A program made the translations under genes and the position numbers. From the NCBI RefSeq assembly GCF_042944905.1, contig NZ_CP168496.1, positions 2,790,001 to 2,854,000 of the forward strand: 64,000 nucleotides of DNA. Reading direction: 5' to 3'. Below are positions 8,465-16,935 of this stretch, in pieces (position 1 is the first letter of the stretch; each line of letters opens with the position of its first letter). The notes under the pieces are model-generated. The model saw only the letters and a list, made by a program, of their open reading frames with translations. It made no database searches and was not told where the DNA came from. The DNA is from Psychrobacillus sp042944905 (lineage in GTDB: Bacteria > Bacillota > Bacilli > Bacillales_A > Planococcaceae).

Positions 8465-8504
8465 TCCGGTTGATACTCAATGAAACTATATGATATAGAC
8501 AAAA

Positions 8505-8535
8505 AGAAAAAACCCTTGAATACCAAGGGTTTTGA
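8505..8535 (-). terminator. Terminator of ssrA
   Basis: Read on the minus strand AAACCCTTG pairs with CAAGGGTTT and is followed by TTTCTTTTTG, 30 bp beyond the mature tmRNA 3' end. Confidence 0.8.
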
Positions 8536-8565
8536 CACTGTATGAAATCATATGATTTCGTAATA

Positions 8566-8916
8566 TGGAGACGGCGGGATTTGAACCCGCGTCCAGAAAC
8601 TCTAACACTTAAGCTTCTACGCGTGTATCTTGCCTATTTAGGATTCGCGTAGCACTATGCCGACAAGCGGGCGTCATGTACGCTAACTTGGAAATCTCTT
8701 GCTGACAGCTCAAGTGGCACTGCCAACCGTATCCCACTAAAGTTGAGCTTTACCTAGCCACATGGGCGATGGATAGATAAAGCAGATCCGAGCTTACGCT
8801 GCGAATGCTAAGTTGTTGTTTGTTTTGCCTGTTGTTATAAGTTCCGTTTTTACGGAGCCGAGCCTCCGACGCGCAACTCAAGCTCAGACTATCCCTGTCG
8901 AATCCATAACGTCCCC
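8566..8916 (-). ncRNA. ssrA: tmRNA
   Basis: tmRNA rescues stalled ribosomes together with SmpB. The 5' end GGGGACGTTATGGATTCGAC and the tRNA-like 3' half with GGGTTCAAATCCC pair through GGGGACG/CGTCTCC. The tag frame is at 8794-8829: it encodes GKTNNNLAFAA followed by TAA (plus the tRNA-borne Ala), ending in the hydrophobic tail recognised by ClpXP. After the discriminator A the genome reads TAT, so the CCA end is not encoded and must be added after processing. smpB lies immediately upstream on the same strand. Confidence 0.95.
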
Positions 8917-8984
8917 GTTTATGGAATATAAGCTTTGTTACATACTTACTATACATCAAATTTGGTCAAAATTCAAGTGAAACG

Positions 8985-9452
8985 TTATTGATTGCGCTCT
9001 TTGAATGCTCTATCCATATCACGTTTTGCTTCTTTTTTCTTTAAGACGTCTCGTTTGTCGTAATCTTTCTTCCCTTTTCCGACTCCGATTAATACTTTTG
9101 CAAAGCCATTTTTTAAATACATTTTAAGCGGAACGATGGTGTAGCCATCTCGTTTTGTTTCTCCGATTAATGTACTAATCTGCTTTTTATGCAAAAGTAG
9201 TTTGCGTGATCGTAAAGGGTCATGATTGAAACGATTTCCTTGTTCGTATGGACTAATATGCATATTAGAAATCCATGCTTCGTTGTTTCGAATTCGGATG
9301 AAGGCATCTTTTAATTGTACCTTAGCATTTCGAATCGATTTGATTTCCGTACCTTGTAGTACAATACCTGCTTCAATCGTCTCTTCGATAAAGTAGTCAT
9401 GGTTTGCTTTTTTGTTTTGTGCAAGCACTTTATCATCAGGCTTTTTTGCCAT
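8985..9452 (-). CDS. smpB: SsrA-binding protein SmpB
   Basis: SmpB binds the tRNA-like end of tmRNA and is needed for trans-translation. The 155-residue product has the family core (VLAQNKKANHDYFIEETIEAG near the start given here in shorter part HDYFIEETIEAG, then GTEIKSIRNAKVQLKDAF) and the basic, disordered tail ending DRAFKERNQ that reads the mRNA channel. ATG 9452 has AGAGGTGA six bases upstream; a GTG at 9461 lies inside that SD. It follows rnr in the same direction, with a GC hairpin (9478-9512) in the gap, and precedes ssrA, the usual Bacillales order. Confidence 0.95.
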   Translation of the reverse strand: MAKKPDDKVLAQNKKANHDYFIEETIEAGIVLQGTEIKSIRNAKVQLKDAFIRIRNNEAWISNMHISPYEQGNRFNHDPLRSRKLLLHKKQISTLIGETKRDGYTIVPLKMYLKNGFAKVLIGVGKGKKDYDKRDVLKKKEAKRDMDRAFKERNQ

Positions 9453-9498
9453 CTCATTCACCTCTCAAAAGCTGGAGAGGAGCGACTTAATCGCTCCT

Positions 9499-11808
9499 TT
9501 ATTTTTTCTTTGGTCGTTTACGTCTTTGTGATTTTTTTGCAACCGCTTCGTAAAATTTCTTTTTCTGTTTGACTCCTGTTTTCGGACCTGGTTGAGAAGT
9601 TCCTTTTTGAGCAGGTGTTCTATCTTTTTTCTGCGCGTGAATTACTTTTGGTGCTTCTTTTCTAGTACGGTGGAATGCTTTTTTCATGCCGACGATTTCA
9701 AAGTCAACTGCAGATTCTTCTACTTTCACATCTGCTACTCGAATCGTTACTTCATCGCCGATTCGGAATTGCTTCCCTGAACGCTCACCAATCATCGTCA
9801 TTTGACGATCATCGAAACGGTAATAATCATCGGTCATATTCGTTACGTGCACAAGACCTTCTATTGTATTCGGAAGCTCGATGAACATACCAAAGTTTGT
9901 AATAGAGCTAATAATACCTTCAAACTCTTCGCCGATTTTATCCGCCATATATTGTGCTTTTTTCAGCGAATCTGTATCACGTTCCGCATCTACTGCACGT
10001 CTTTCACGTTTAGACGTATGTTCTGCAATATCATCGATAATCGCACCCCAATGATTAATCGTTGTTTGTGATACATCTCCATTTACTAAATACGTACGAA
10101 TTAATCGATGAACGATTAAATCGGGATAACGTCGAATTGGTGAAGTAAAATGCGTATAATATTCTGTTGATAAACCAAAATGTCCTAAGCAATCAGCATA
10201 ATATTTCGCTTGTTGTAATGATCTTAAAAGCATTGTAGAAATTACCGGTTCTTCTGGCATACCTTCAATGGACTCAATAATTTCTTGTAATGCTTTCGGG
10301 TGAATATCATTTCCTGTCCCTTTTACAACAAGCCCAAAGTTTGTTAAAAACCCGAAAAAGCGTTGCAGTTTTTCCGGTTTAGGATCTTCATGGATTCGGT
10401 AAATAAATGGGACATCCATCCATTTGAAATGTTCCGCTACTGTTTCATTGGCAGCTAACATAAACTCTTCAATTAGACGTTCTGCAACCGTACGCTCTCG
10501 TATCGCAACATCCGTTGGCCAACCATCTTCATCCACAATAATTTTTGCTTCTGGAAAATCAAAATCGATTGCTCCACGATTTTTTCGCTTTTCTCTTAAT
10601 ACAGCTGCTAACTCAGCCATTGTTTCAAACATTGGCACAAGCGGTTCATATCGTTCCATTAATGCAGCATCTTTTTCTTCTAAAATTTTGTACACATCAG
10701 TATAAGTCATTCTTTCTGTTGTTCGAATAACACTTTGGAAAATCTCATGCGATGTCACCATACCGGAACCATCAATAATCATTTCACATGATAATGTTAA
10801 GCGATCAACATGTGGATTTAACGAACAAATCCCATTGGATAAACGATGTGGAATCATAGGAATAACACGGTCTGCTAAATATACACTTGTTCCACGGTCA
10901 TATGCTTCACGGTCAAGTGGCGATCCTTCCGTTACATAATGACTTACGTCGGCAATATGTACACCAAGCTTAAATGTACCATCCGGTAATTTAGTCACCG
11001 TAACCGCATCATCTAAATCTTTTGCATCGGCACCATCAATCGTTACAATTACTTCTTCACGTAAATCTCTACGATTATCCAAGTCTTTTTCGTCAATTGC
11101 ATCTGGTACTGATTCCGCTTGATCGATTACTTCCTTTGGAAAATCAATCGTAATACCATGTTTATAAATTATCGATAATATATCGACACCTGGATCATTT
11201 TTATGGCCAAGAATTTGTTTAACAATTCCTGTTGCAGATTTCCTTTCATTTGGCCAATCCGTAATTTCTACAACTACTTTATGCCCTTCAATCGCTCCAA
11301 GTGTGTCGCCTTTTGCAATAAAAACATCCATTGGAACTTTCTTGTCATCTGGAAGAACAAAACCGAATCCTTTATTGTCTTGGAAAGTTCCAACAACTTG
11401 AGTGATTCCTCTTTGTGTAATTTTAATAATGGAACCTTCTCTTCGGTCACCGCTAGATTCAAGTGAAACACGAACAAGCACTTTGTCTCCATTTACTGCT
11501 CCATTTACTTCAGTTGGTGGAATAAAAATATCATCCATCCCTTCCTCTTCTGGTGCAACAAATCCAAAGCCTTTTGCATGTCCTATAAACTTTCCAACAA
11601 TCAAGTTCATACGCGATGGTATACCATATCGGTTTGATCTGGAACGGACAACTAGCCCTTTTTCTTCCATTTGAACAAGTGTTTTCACTAACTCTTTAAA
11701 TTCCTCCGAATGTGTAAGCCCAAAATGATTCTCAATTTCTTTTATCATTAACGGTTTATATTCTTCAGAGCGCATTAATTCGAGTAGCGTTTCTTTCATA
11801 TTTTCCAT
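9499..11808 (-). CDS. rnr: Ribonuclease R
   Basis: RNase R is a 3'-5' exoribonuclease that degrades structured RNA and non-stop mRNAs with tmRNA-SmpB. The 769-residue protein shows an N-terminal winged-helix region, two cold-shock domains (GKFIGHAKGFGFV and VVGTFQDNKGFGFV), the RNB catalytic domain with metal-binding Asp residues in GADAKDLDDAV, and a C-terminal S1 domain (FEGIISSITNFGMFIEL), then a Lys-rich tail. I use ATG 11808 because AAGGAGGG lies 7 bases ahead; an upstream TTG at 11838 lacks one. est and secG lie upstream in the same direction. Confidence 0.95.
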   Translation of the reverse strand: MENMKETLLELMRSEEYKPLMIKEIENHFGLTHSEEFKELVKTLVQMEEKGLVVRSRSNRYGIPSRMNLIVGKFIGHAKGFGFVAPEEEGMDDIFIPPTEVNGAVNGDKVLVRVSLESSGDRREGSIIKITQRGITQVVGTFQDNKGFGFVLPDDKKVPMDVFIAKGDTLGAIEGHKVVVEITDWPNERKSATGIVKQILGHKNDPGVDILSIIYKHGITIDFPKEVIDQAESVPDAIDEKDLDNRRDLREEVIVTIDGADAKDLDDAVTVTKLPDGTFKLGVHIADVSHYVTEGSPLDREAYDRGTSVYLADRVIPMIPHRLSNGICSLNPHVDRLTLSCEMIIDGSGMVTSHEIFQSVIRTTERMTYTDVYKILEEKDAALMERYEPLVPMFETMAELAAVLREKRKNRGAIDFDFPEAKIIVDEDGWPTDVAIRERTVAERLIEEFMLAANETVAEHFKWMDVPFIYRIHEDPKPEKLQRFFGFLTNFGLVVKGTGNDIHPKALQEIIESIEGMPEEPVISTMLLRSLQQAKYYADCLGHFGLSTEYYTHFTSPIRRYPDLIVHRLIRTYLVNGDVSQTTINHWGAIIDDIAEHTSKRERRAVDAERDTDSLKKAQYMADKIGEEFEGIISSITNFGMFIELPNTIEGLVHVTNMTDDYYRFDDRQMTMIGERSGKQFRIGDEVTIRVADVKVEESAVDFEIVGMKKAFHRTRKEAPKVIHAQKKDRTPAQKGTSQPGPKTGVKQKKKFYEAVAKKSQRRKRPKKK

Positions 11809-11850
11809 GTTACATCCCTCCTTTTTCAGCGTGTGCACTTTTAGGTTGTT

Positions 11851-12597
11851 TTACACATTCCAATCAAGTGACTCTAAAAAGTTTAATATATCTTCATGTA
11901 ATTGCTCTTTTTCCGAGCCCAGTGTAATGACATGACCTGAATTTTCATACCATTTGATTTTTTTATCGATGGATTCCGCTTCATCATAAATGATATTTGC
12001 GGAATTTGTATCAATGACTACATCCTTCTTACCTTGTGTAACAAGGAGTGGTGCGTAAATATGATCAACATGATCTTTCACATTGTAAACAAACTCTCTT
12101 AGCTCTGACAATGTCTCCATCGGCGTTTGACGAATTGCTTCTACTTCTTCTTCGATTTGCTCTTCTGTTTTTCCTTCATACTTCTTATATTCTTTTGCAT
12201 ATTTTAATACACCTTCAAACATAATATCTGTTGTCTTCATGCTCATTGGAGAACACATGGTAACAATTCCTTTCACAGGAACTGTATACCCTAATTTCAA
12301 TGAAAATACGCCACCAAGAGAAAGACCGGCAACCGCAATTTCTTCATAGCCTGCAGCCTTTAAACGATCATAAGCCATCATGACATCTTTCCACCAATCT
12401 TTTGGACCAGTTTCTAATAGTTCCTCAGGTGGCACACCATGTCCCTTATAATGCGGCGCTAATGATGTGTATCCATTTTTCTCTAAAAAGCGTCCAAGCA
12501 TTCGAACATCAGACGAATTGCCCGTAAATCCATGGAGAAGTAATACTGCACGTTTCCCTGCTTCAAAGAAAAAAGGTTTTGGCGTTGAAATTCGCAT
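11851..12597 (-). CDS. est: Carboxylesterase, Est30/YvaK type
   Basis: A 248-residue alpha/beta hydrolase with the nucleophile elbow GLSLGG (Ser93), Asp192 in QGKKDVVID and His222 in NSGHVITLG as catalytic triad, plus the HGFTG oxyanion motif at 22-26. Length and residue spacing match the Geobacillus Est30/B. subtilis YvaK esterase that hydrolyses short acyl esters. GGAGGGATT precedes the ATG. It is located between secG and rnr as in B. subtilis; the physiological substrate is unknown. Confidence 0.9.
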   Translation of the reverse strand: MRISTPKPFFFEAGKRAVLLLHGFTGNSSDVRMLGRFLEKNGYTSLAPHYKGHGVPPEELLETGPKDWWKDVMMAYDRLKAAGYEEIAVAGLSLGGVFSLKLGYTVPVKGIVTMCSPMSMKTTDIMFEGVLKYAKEYKKYEGKTEEQIEEEVEAIRQTPMETLSELREFVYNVKDHVDHIYAPLLVTQGKKDVVIDTNSANIIYDEAESIDKKIKWYENSGHVITLGSEKEQLHEDILNFLESLDWNV

Positions 12598-12646
12598 GGA
12601 TAAATCCCTCCAATCTAAAAGCTAGAAATAAATTATGTACTAATTA

Positions 12647-12684
12647 AAAGAAAACGCCTAACCAATCAGAAGTCGGTCAGGCGG
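12647..12684 (-). terminator. Terminator behind secG
   Basis: CGCCTGACCGACTTC and its near-complement GGTTAGGCG form a stem followed by TTTTCTTTT on the minus strand, between secG and est. Confidence 0.75.
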
Positions 12685-12696
12685 TACGAATCTGTT

Positions 12697-12924
12697 TTAA
12701 AGTTTGGTTACAGCAATAGTTAGAATGAAAAATAACACTGCAAGTACAATCGTCACTCTATGTAATACAAGGTCCATACCTCGAGCTTTTTGTTTTCCAA
12801 AAAGTTGTTCAGCTCCACCAGAGATGGCTCCCGAAAGACCAGCACTTTTCCCCGATTGTAACAATACAACAACGATTAATGCAAGCGATACGATGACTAA
12901 TAAAGTTAATAAAAACTCATGCAT
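12697..12924 (-). CDS. secG: Preprotein translocase subunit SecG
   Basis: The 75-residue protein has two membrane spans (about residues 4-23 and 52-72) separated by a Gly/Ser-rich loop with SGKSAGLSGAISGGAEQLFG, the SecG signature. SecG joins SecYE and helps SecA-driven export. GGAGGTGG stands 5 bases before the ATG. It is the first gene of the secG-est-rnr-smpB-ssrA cluster, with a terminator after it, so downstream genes may also use read-through or their own promoters. Confidence 0.93.
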   Translation of the reverse strand: MHEFLLTLLVIVSLALIVVVLLQSGKSAGLSGAISGGAEQLFGKQKARGMDLVLHRVTIVLAVLFFILTIAVTKL

Positions 12925-13115
12925 TTATTCCACCTCCTGATAAGAACATTCACAACAACTTTAATTTTACCAAAAACAACTAGAAGTTACAACAGTCTAT
13001 CAATAATATAATGCTTTTCAAGAAATATAACCCGCTGTTTTTGTTTAGTAATAAAGTTAATAGATATAGATTGCGTCTTATTTGTTCTAAAAAAAGAATA
13101 GTACAATCTCCATTG

Positions 13116-13330
13116 AAGTGCACCTCGGCTACACTATTTTCAGGGGAACTTTTGTGGATCGTGTTTGTCTGTCTCGCTCTTGGGATGTCTAGAGACAAGT
13201 TGCATTTGGTTCGGGTTAATGAGAGACAAAATCCTATTCTACTTTATTAAAAGCGGACGAAGATGCAATTTCGTCCGCTCTTCACTTGATTATAAATATA
13301 AGCTATCTATTTTTTTCAAGTTCCATATAC
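13116..13330 (+). repeat. Dispersed repeat C, copy 1
   Basis: This stretch aligns with 46965-47230: shared blocks are GCTACACTATT, GGTTAATGAGAGA, then an identical hairpin AGCGGACGAA / TTCGTCCGCT (13252-13280) and CTATCTATTTTTTTCA. It does not code. A shortened relative of the left block (GTTTGT.CGGTTTCCTCTTGGAA) occurs at 62045-62070. Confidence 0.65.
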
Positions 13331-13706
13331 TCTAATCATCTACACATTGATTCATGTATACTCTCTGGATGGTAATAGTAAAAAACAATCAGGATCAAGC
13401 TCCAGGTGGATGAAAAGAGGACAGACGGTATAAAGAACCTAAAACTAGTCCATCAGCACCTATTAAATTCTTCGACGCTTAATCAGTGGATATATATGGA
13501 TAATGTGAGCGTCAATTCATCCTTCTCAGCGCTTCTTTATCAAAAGATACTACCAATTTTTTCTCTGTTACCGCTTGCTAAATTATTTAACAATTGAAAG
13601 TACCGGAAGTATAACGGGTTCGGTTGGTGGGGAGAAAAATGCCAATAACAAAGTAAATTTCATACTAACCAGTATATTTTTCAACAGCAAATTCGCAATA
13701 TAAACG

Positions 13707-13740
13707 ACAATAAAAACGCTCACGAATATGAGCGTTTTTT
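13707..13740 (+). terminator. Hairpin with T-run
   Basis: ACGCTCA and TGAGCGT with a short loop followed by seven T on the plus strand. No recognised plus-strand gene precedes it. Confidence 0.6.
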
Positions 13741-13759
13741 TGATGTAATATTTTACTAT

Positions 13760-13792
13760 CCTTCTTGAACTAAAGCAGGTTAGCTTAATAGC
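13760..13792 (-). repeat. Cassette-type palindrome R1
   Basis: Imperfect palindrome: CCTTCTTGAACTAAAG on the left half and GTTAGCTTAATAGC on the right. First member of the repeat family that follows each gene up to 18.2 kb. It ends 16 bases beyond the VOC-gene stop. Confidence 0.7.
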
Positions 13793-13808
13793 GAATGATT
13801 ACAACCCG

Positions 13809-14156
13809 CTATTTCTCCCAAAGCTCGATCAGTCGCCCTTCAGGATCTTTAATCCAAATAAACTTTCCAAATTCACTAATCTCTTCTTTCTTTTCAAGAG
13901 GTACACCAATATGTTCAAGATGCTTAATAGTGTAGTTTAGATCATGTACTTGGAAATTTAACATCACTTGTTGTTCTGTAGGAAAATAACTGTCATTCTC
14001 GGTAAAGAAAGAAAAGATGGTCTCATTTCCTAATTCCGGTTTAATCACAGTTCCATTCCAATTTTCTAGATCCATCTTCAACACTTCACTGTACCATTTT
14101 TTTATAACATCAAGATCCTTAGTTCTCCAAAATATTCCTCCGACACCTTTTATCAT
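13809..14156 (-). CDS. VOC/glyoxalase-fold protein
   Basis: A 115-residue single VOC-superfamily domain protein with two beta-alpha-beta-beta-beta modules: it opens GVGGIFWRTKDLDVIKKWYS and closes with GKFIWIKDPEGRLIELWEK, the typical D-P-x-G-x-x-x-E-L-W ending. VOC proteins include glyoxalases, dioxygenases and drug-binding resistance proteins; the metal ligands here (final Glu present, an early His absent) do not fix a substrate. SD AGGAG lies 9 bases before the ATG. It is followed by palindrome R1 and preceded by R2. Confidence 0.85.
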   Translation of the reverse strand: MIKGVGGIFWRTKDLDVIKKWYSEVLKMDLENWNGTVIKPELGNETIFSFFTENDSYFPTEQQVMLNFQVHDLNYTIKHLEHIGVPLEKKEEISEFGKFIWIKDPEGRLIELWEK

Positions 14157-14210
14157 CGTAACTAACTCCTGTCTGTCTTTAAATTTTTAGTTTTTCGATT
14201 AATGTTTAGT

Positions 14211-14300
14211 TCCTTCTTCAACTATAGAGCAGTTAGCTCAATAAGGAAAAAATTTTATACCCCTTATTGAAGTAATGGAGTGCGTTAGTTGAACAAGGGA
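14211..14300 (-). repeat. Cassette-type palindromes R2a and R2b
   Basis: Two neighbouring palindromes: TTCTTCAACTATAGAG..GTTAGCTCAATAAGG (14211-14248) and CCTTATTGAAGTAATG..GTTAGTTGAACAAGGG (14260-14300). R2b ends 9 bases beyond the stop of the CPCC gene; R2a lies upstream of the VOC gene. Confidence 0.75.
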
Positions 14301-14309
14301 TAATTATTT

Positions 14310-14579
14310 CTAAGCTAATGGTTTCCAATTTATATCTCTTGTTTCTTCAATAGTTGGTTTTCTTACATTCTTTATAAAACTTTCTTCGATTGCTCCGAAG
14401 CACAAAAAATTCTTTTGACTATCTCTTAATGATAATTCGTTTGCACCACCCCGATAGTCAACATCTTTTGTTTGAACATAATCATCTTGCCAAAAACAAA
14501 CTTTACATATGATGTCCGTCCCAGATGGTTTCTCGTCTAAAGTTTTATAGCCACAACAAAGGCAGGGATACTTTTTCAT
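14310..14579 (-). CDS. CPCC-type cysteine-rich protein
   Basis: An 89-residue protein with CLCCGY at residues 5-10 and CKVCFWQDD further on: two CxxC-like pairs that make a small zinc-ribbon, followed by GGANELSLRDSQKNFLCFGA, the hallmark of the Cys_rich_CPCC family (function unknown; often found in variable regions near toxin-immunity or cassette genes). ATG 14579 gives the usual start; TTG codons at 14588 and 14585 lie closer to the GGAAGAG SD and cannot be excluded. Both sides are bounded by the palindromic repeats. Confidence 0.8.
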   Translation of the reverse strand: MKKYPCLCCGYKTLDEKPSGTDIICKVCFWQDDYVQTKDVDYRGGANELSLRDSQKNFLCFGAIEESFIKNVRKPTIEETRDINWKPLA

Positions 14580-14660
14580 TATCAACAACTCTCTTCCTAC
14601 CGATATTTCTTACTACTAAGAATTTCTTATTAATAACTTAAAATTTGTACTTCTTTGGAT

Positions 14661-14756
14661 TTCTTATTCAACTAAACTCACCTCTAGTTGAATAACGATA
14701 AAGGCATGGTTCAACCAGCCTTGTTCTGCTAAAGCCCTTCGTTACTTTAATAAAAC
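14661..14756 (-). repeat. Cassette-type palindromes R3a and R3b
   Basis: TTCTTATTCAACTAAACTC..CTAGTTGAATAACG (14661-14699) and CCTTGTTCTGCTAAAG..GTTACTTTAATAAAAC (14719-14756). The second ends 8 bases beyond the stop of the lipoprotein gene. Confidence 0.7.
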
Positions 14757-14764
14757 AATTTAAA

Positions 14765-15252
14765 TTATTCATTGATTTCATAAATCAATGTATCAAATAA
14801 TTTTCCATCAGTATAAAATAGAATTGCCCATTCTCCCGACTTAGGATTCATTACACTTGAAGGTGCATGAGCATCTGCTCCATTATTTTCTCCCCCAAGT
14901 ACTATTGTCCAACCAGTTGTTAATATTTGATGAACAGTTCCTGTTTCTTATGATAACCGACTACTGTTAATTCTGTTTGCCTAGGGTTTTCAATTCCCCA
15001 AAGATGCCACATCCATTTTTGCCCATTTAAACTCGGTGCATCTGCACCAATTACACCTGATTTGTTTTCATTACCAATAATATTTTCATTAAATGTTTCC
15101 GCTTTTTTATCCCAATCAATACCCTCAAAATCACTTTCTTGAACGAAATCAGGAATACCTTCTGGTAAATCCATATCATTTGATGTACAACCTATTAAAA
15201 GTACCACTCCAACTAATACTAATAACGCTGAAATCTTTTTTATAACATTCAT
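14765..15252 (-). pseudogene. DUF4871-like lipoprotein, frameshifted
   Basis: The N-terminal part (to about 14920) is a lipoprotein: signal segment ending LLIGC with the lipobox Cys at residue 22, then a soluble domain with NGQKWMWHLWG. The frame runs out soon after GYHKKQEL. In a second frame the coding continues without a break: HQILTTGWTIVLGGENNGAD, then HAPSSVMNPKSGEWAILFYT and a stop at 14765-14767. Adding one A near 14947-14949 gives HKETGTVHQIL and restores one protein of about 162 residues. Either the gene is inactivated or the base is a sequencing error. SD GAGGAGG precedes the ATG. Confidence 0.75.
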
Positions 15253-15337
15253 TTTATATAAATCCTCCTCTTATTTTTAGACGAGTAACAACCTGATTAT
15301 TTTCATAGTATTCTAATTATTTTAAGCGAAAAAATAA

Positions 15338-15426
15338 TCCTTCTTTTTACTAAACTGCGGCGTTACTTGAAGAAAAGAGGAGCATTATCGTTGTTCCAGT
15401 AATGCACTCCGTTAGCTTAAGAAGAA
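15338..15426 (-). repeat. Cassette-type palindromes R4a and R4b
   Basis: CCTTCTTTTTACTAAACTG..GTTACTTGAAGAAAAG (15338-15380) and CGTTGTTCCAGTAATGCACTCCGTTAGCTTAAGAAG in two halves (15387-15426). R4b contains the stop codon region of the 65-residue membrane protein gene. Confidence 0.7.
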
Positions 15427-15609
15427 TTTTTTCCTTCTTTCTTCTGTTTCCTTCTGTAAAAAAAAACGCCATAGATAAAAGATAGTCCAAAACACTAATA
15501 AAGCAATATACTGATAATTTCGTTCACCATAATATATAATGATGGTTCCTATAATAAACGTTGGTACAGCCAAATAAACCCACATTCTGTCTTCCTTGTT
15601 TTTAAACAT
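15412..15609 (-). CDS. Small membrane protein, unknown
   Basis: A 65-residue protein with two predicted membrane spans (WVYLAVPTFIIGTIIIYYG and YIALLVFWTIFYLWRFFL) and a charged tail. I do not recognise a family. The start is set at ATG 15609, preceded by GGGAGGTGGAAGT; the longer frame from 15642 would read through this SD. The last codons overlap palindrome R4b, as expected if the repeat travels with the gene end. Confidence 0.6.
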   Translation of the reverse strand: MFKNKEDRMWVYLAVPTFIIGTIIIYYGERNYQYIALLVFWTIFYLWRFFLQKETEERRKKFFLS

Positions 15610-15632
15610 ATACTTCCACCTCCCTTTTATAA

Positions 15633-15668
15633 CTTTCTTCAACTAGCCTCCGTTAGTTTAATTAGGCT
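15633..15668 (-). repeat. Cassette-type palindrome R5
   Basis: CTTTCTTCAACTAGCC and CGTTAGTTTAATTAGGC, ending 10 bases beyond the GNAT gene stop and lying directly upstream of the SD of the 65-residue membrane protein gene. Confidence 0.75.
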
Positions 15669-15678
15669 TTAATTATTC

Positions 15679-16548
15679 CTACCCAAAAACTTGGGCAGCA
15701 ATAGCGAATAGTTCTTTATTTCTGAATGGCATATGAACAGAGTTTTTTATCATAATGGGAGGTTCACTAACTTTTACAAATCCACTTTTCTCCAAGAATA
15801 ACATTAACTCGTTATTACTGGATGGCACATCAATCCTTAACTTTCCTTGATGATTAAGAGCTAACCCCTCTATAATTAATGCTGCTATTTGGGGATTTGG
15901 TGCAACAATAGGTCCTAATATTAGATTTAATGGTCCTAATATGGATAATCCATATCCAATAATCTTCCCTTTTTGATCTCTAACAACTAAAAATTGTTTT
16001 GATTGAAGTATCCGGTTAAGAAGAAATGTTCTTCTCATATCACCAAACGCAACAGAATCTAATTCTACAATTTCATTAAAATCATTCTCACTGTATTTCT
16101 CTAAGGTAATTTCTAGATTAATTAACATTTTAGACTGAATATAACTATCACTTAAATACTTATGTACATAGTCCACAGTAATAAAACCCATGTTTTCATA
16201 TAGGGGTTTCCCATCATCAGTTGAAATTAACATTATTGAGGTATCTTTAGAAACACTGTCTATACATTTCTGAGTTACCTTTTTTCCTAAACCCAAACCT
16301 CTGTATTCTTTATTAACAATAACCATACCAATTGAAGCTAAATCAGTATCATAAGGTATAATTGCCGCACTCGAGACAATTTTCCCCACAGCATTTTTAT
16401 GCCCGAATATTTTGCCAGATGACATAACAGTTCTAATTTCATTATCATCGTAATCCCAGCCAACTGATGCAGAATGTTCTATTAAACCCAAGACATCATA
16501 TTGATCAAATTCCACTAATTCTAATACTCTTTTATTGTCTGTATGCAT
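15679..16548 (-). CDS. Tandem GNAT N-acetyltransferase
   Basis: The 289-residue protein has an N-terminal GNAT domain with the acetyl-CoA loop YRGLGLGKKVTQKC (R/QxxGxG/A pattern, about residues 80-95) and a second, more divergent C-terminal GNAT-like half (VVRDQKGKIIGYGLSILGP then APNPQIAALIIEG). This two-domain layout is the YitH/DUF-type acetyltransferase family. Substrate unknown. SD AGGGGG is 7 bases before the ATG. It is the largest gene of the palindrome-separated set. Confidence 0.85.
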   Translation of the reverse strand: MHTDNKRVLELVEFDQYDVLGLIEHSASVGWDYDDNEIRTVMSSGKIFGHKNAVGKIVSSAAIIPYDTDLASIGMVIVNKEYRGLGLGKKVTQKCIDSVSKDTSIMLISTDDGKPLYENMGFITVDYVHKYLSDSYIQSKMLINLEITLEKYSENDFNEIVELDSVAFGDMRRTFLLNRILQSKQFLVVRDQKGKIIGYGLSILGPLNLILGPIVAPNPQIAALIIEGLALNHQGKLRIDVPSSNNELMLFLEKSGFVKVSEPPIMIKNSVHMPFRNKELFAIAAQVFG

Positions 16549-16598
16549 TAGAAATCCCCCTACGTTATTTCTCCTACCGCTAGAATACTTTAATATAT

Positions 16599-16630
16599 CC
16601 CCTTTTCAACTAACCCCTTAAGTATAAGAA
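16599..16630 (-). repeat. Cassette-type palindrome R6
   Basis: CCCTTTTCAACTAACC and CTTAAGTATAAGAAG; a more degenerate member that contains the stop codon of the 87-residue membrane protein gene. Confidence 0.55.
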
Positions 16631-16873
16631 GAAAAATGGAATGAAAATTAAACCTAATACTATCCATACACTAAGTTGACTATCAATACGTTTATCTAAA
16701 AATTTAAAACTTCCTTCAAACTTCTTGGAAAAATAACTAAGAGAAAACCAAACTAGTCCAAATATCAAAAATTTAATCCATCTATTATCATTTATCTCAG
16801 GCTCGATAAAATAATAATAAATACCAAACGCAATAAATGCCGTAAATAATTGTACCAAGCTGAATATCTTCAC
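16610..16873 (-). CDS. Small membrane protein, unknown
   Basis: 87 residues with three hydrophobic segments (about 3-23, 34-50, 66-85) joined by short charged loops, FSKKFEGSFKFLDKR-like in the middle; no family recognised. Translation starts at GTG 16873 with GGAGGAATAAA in front. Bounded by palindromes R6 (overlapping its stop) and R7. Confidence 0.6.
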   Translation of the reverse strand: MKIFSLVQLFTAFIAFGIYYYFIEPEINDNRWIKFLIFGLVWFSLSYFSKKFEGSFKFLDKRIDSQLSVWIVLGLIFIPFFFLYLRG

Positions 16874-16935
16874 TTTATTCCTCCTAGAAAAGAAAAAAAT
16901 CCCAATACTAACTATTCGTCATACTTCTTAAAAAA

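Larger units (their letters stand above)
8108..8504. other. Intergenic region between the antitoxin gene and ssrA
   Basis: About 400 AT-rich bases holding an integrase tail (8361-8438) and a tandem pair of TTTTGACTACG (8442-8452, 8454-8464). Nothing else recognisable. Confidence 0.5.
12925..13759. other. Long intergenic region with repeat remnants
   Basis: About 835 bases without a convincing gene. It holds a copy of a dispersed repeat (13116-13330) with a strong hairpin, a short second fragment (13526-13545, CTCAGCGCTTCTTTATCAA, also found at 47179-47197) and a plus-strand terminator-like hairpin at 13707-13740. A 63-codon plus-strand frame at 13406 shows no family signature. Confidence 0.6.

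Noticed and set aside
8750..8959. 69-codon minus-strand frame overlapping the tmRNA
   Set aside because: It lies across the tmRNA tag region; the real coding part is the 11-codon tag.
9478..9512. Terminator between rnr and smpB
   Set aside because: The hairpin GGAGCGA/TCGCTCC is followed by T only on the plus strand, inside the Lys-rich end of rnr; in the direction of transcription there is no T-run.
13406..13597. 63-codon plus-strand frame
   Set aside because: No family match that I can recognise, no clear promoter, and it lies among repeat fragments.
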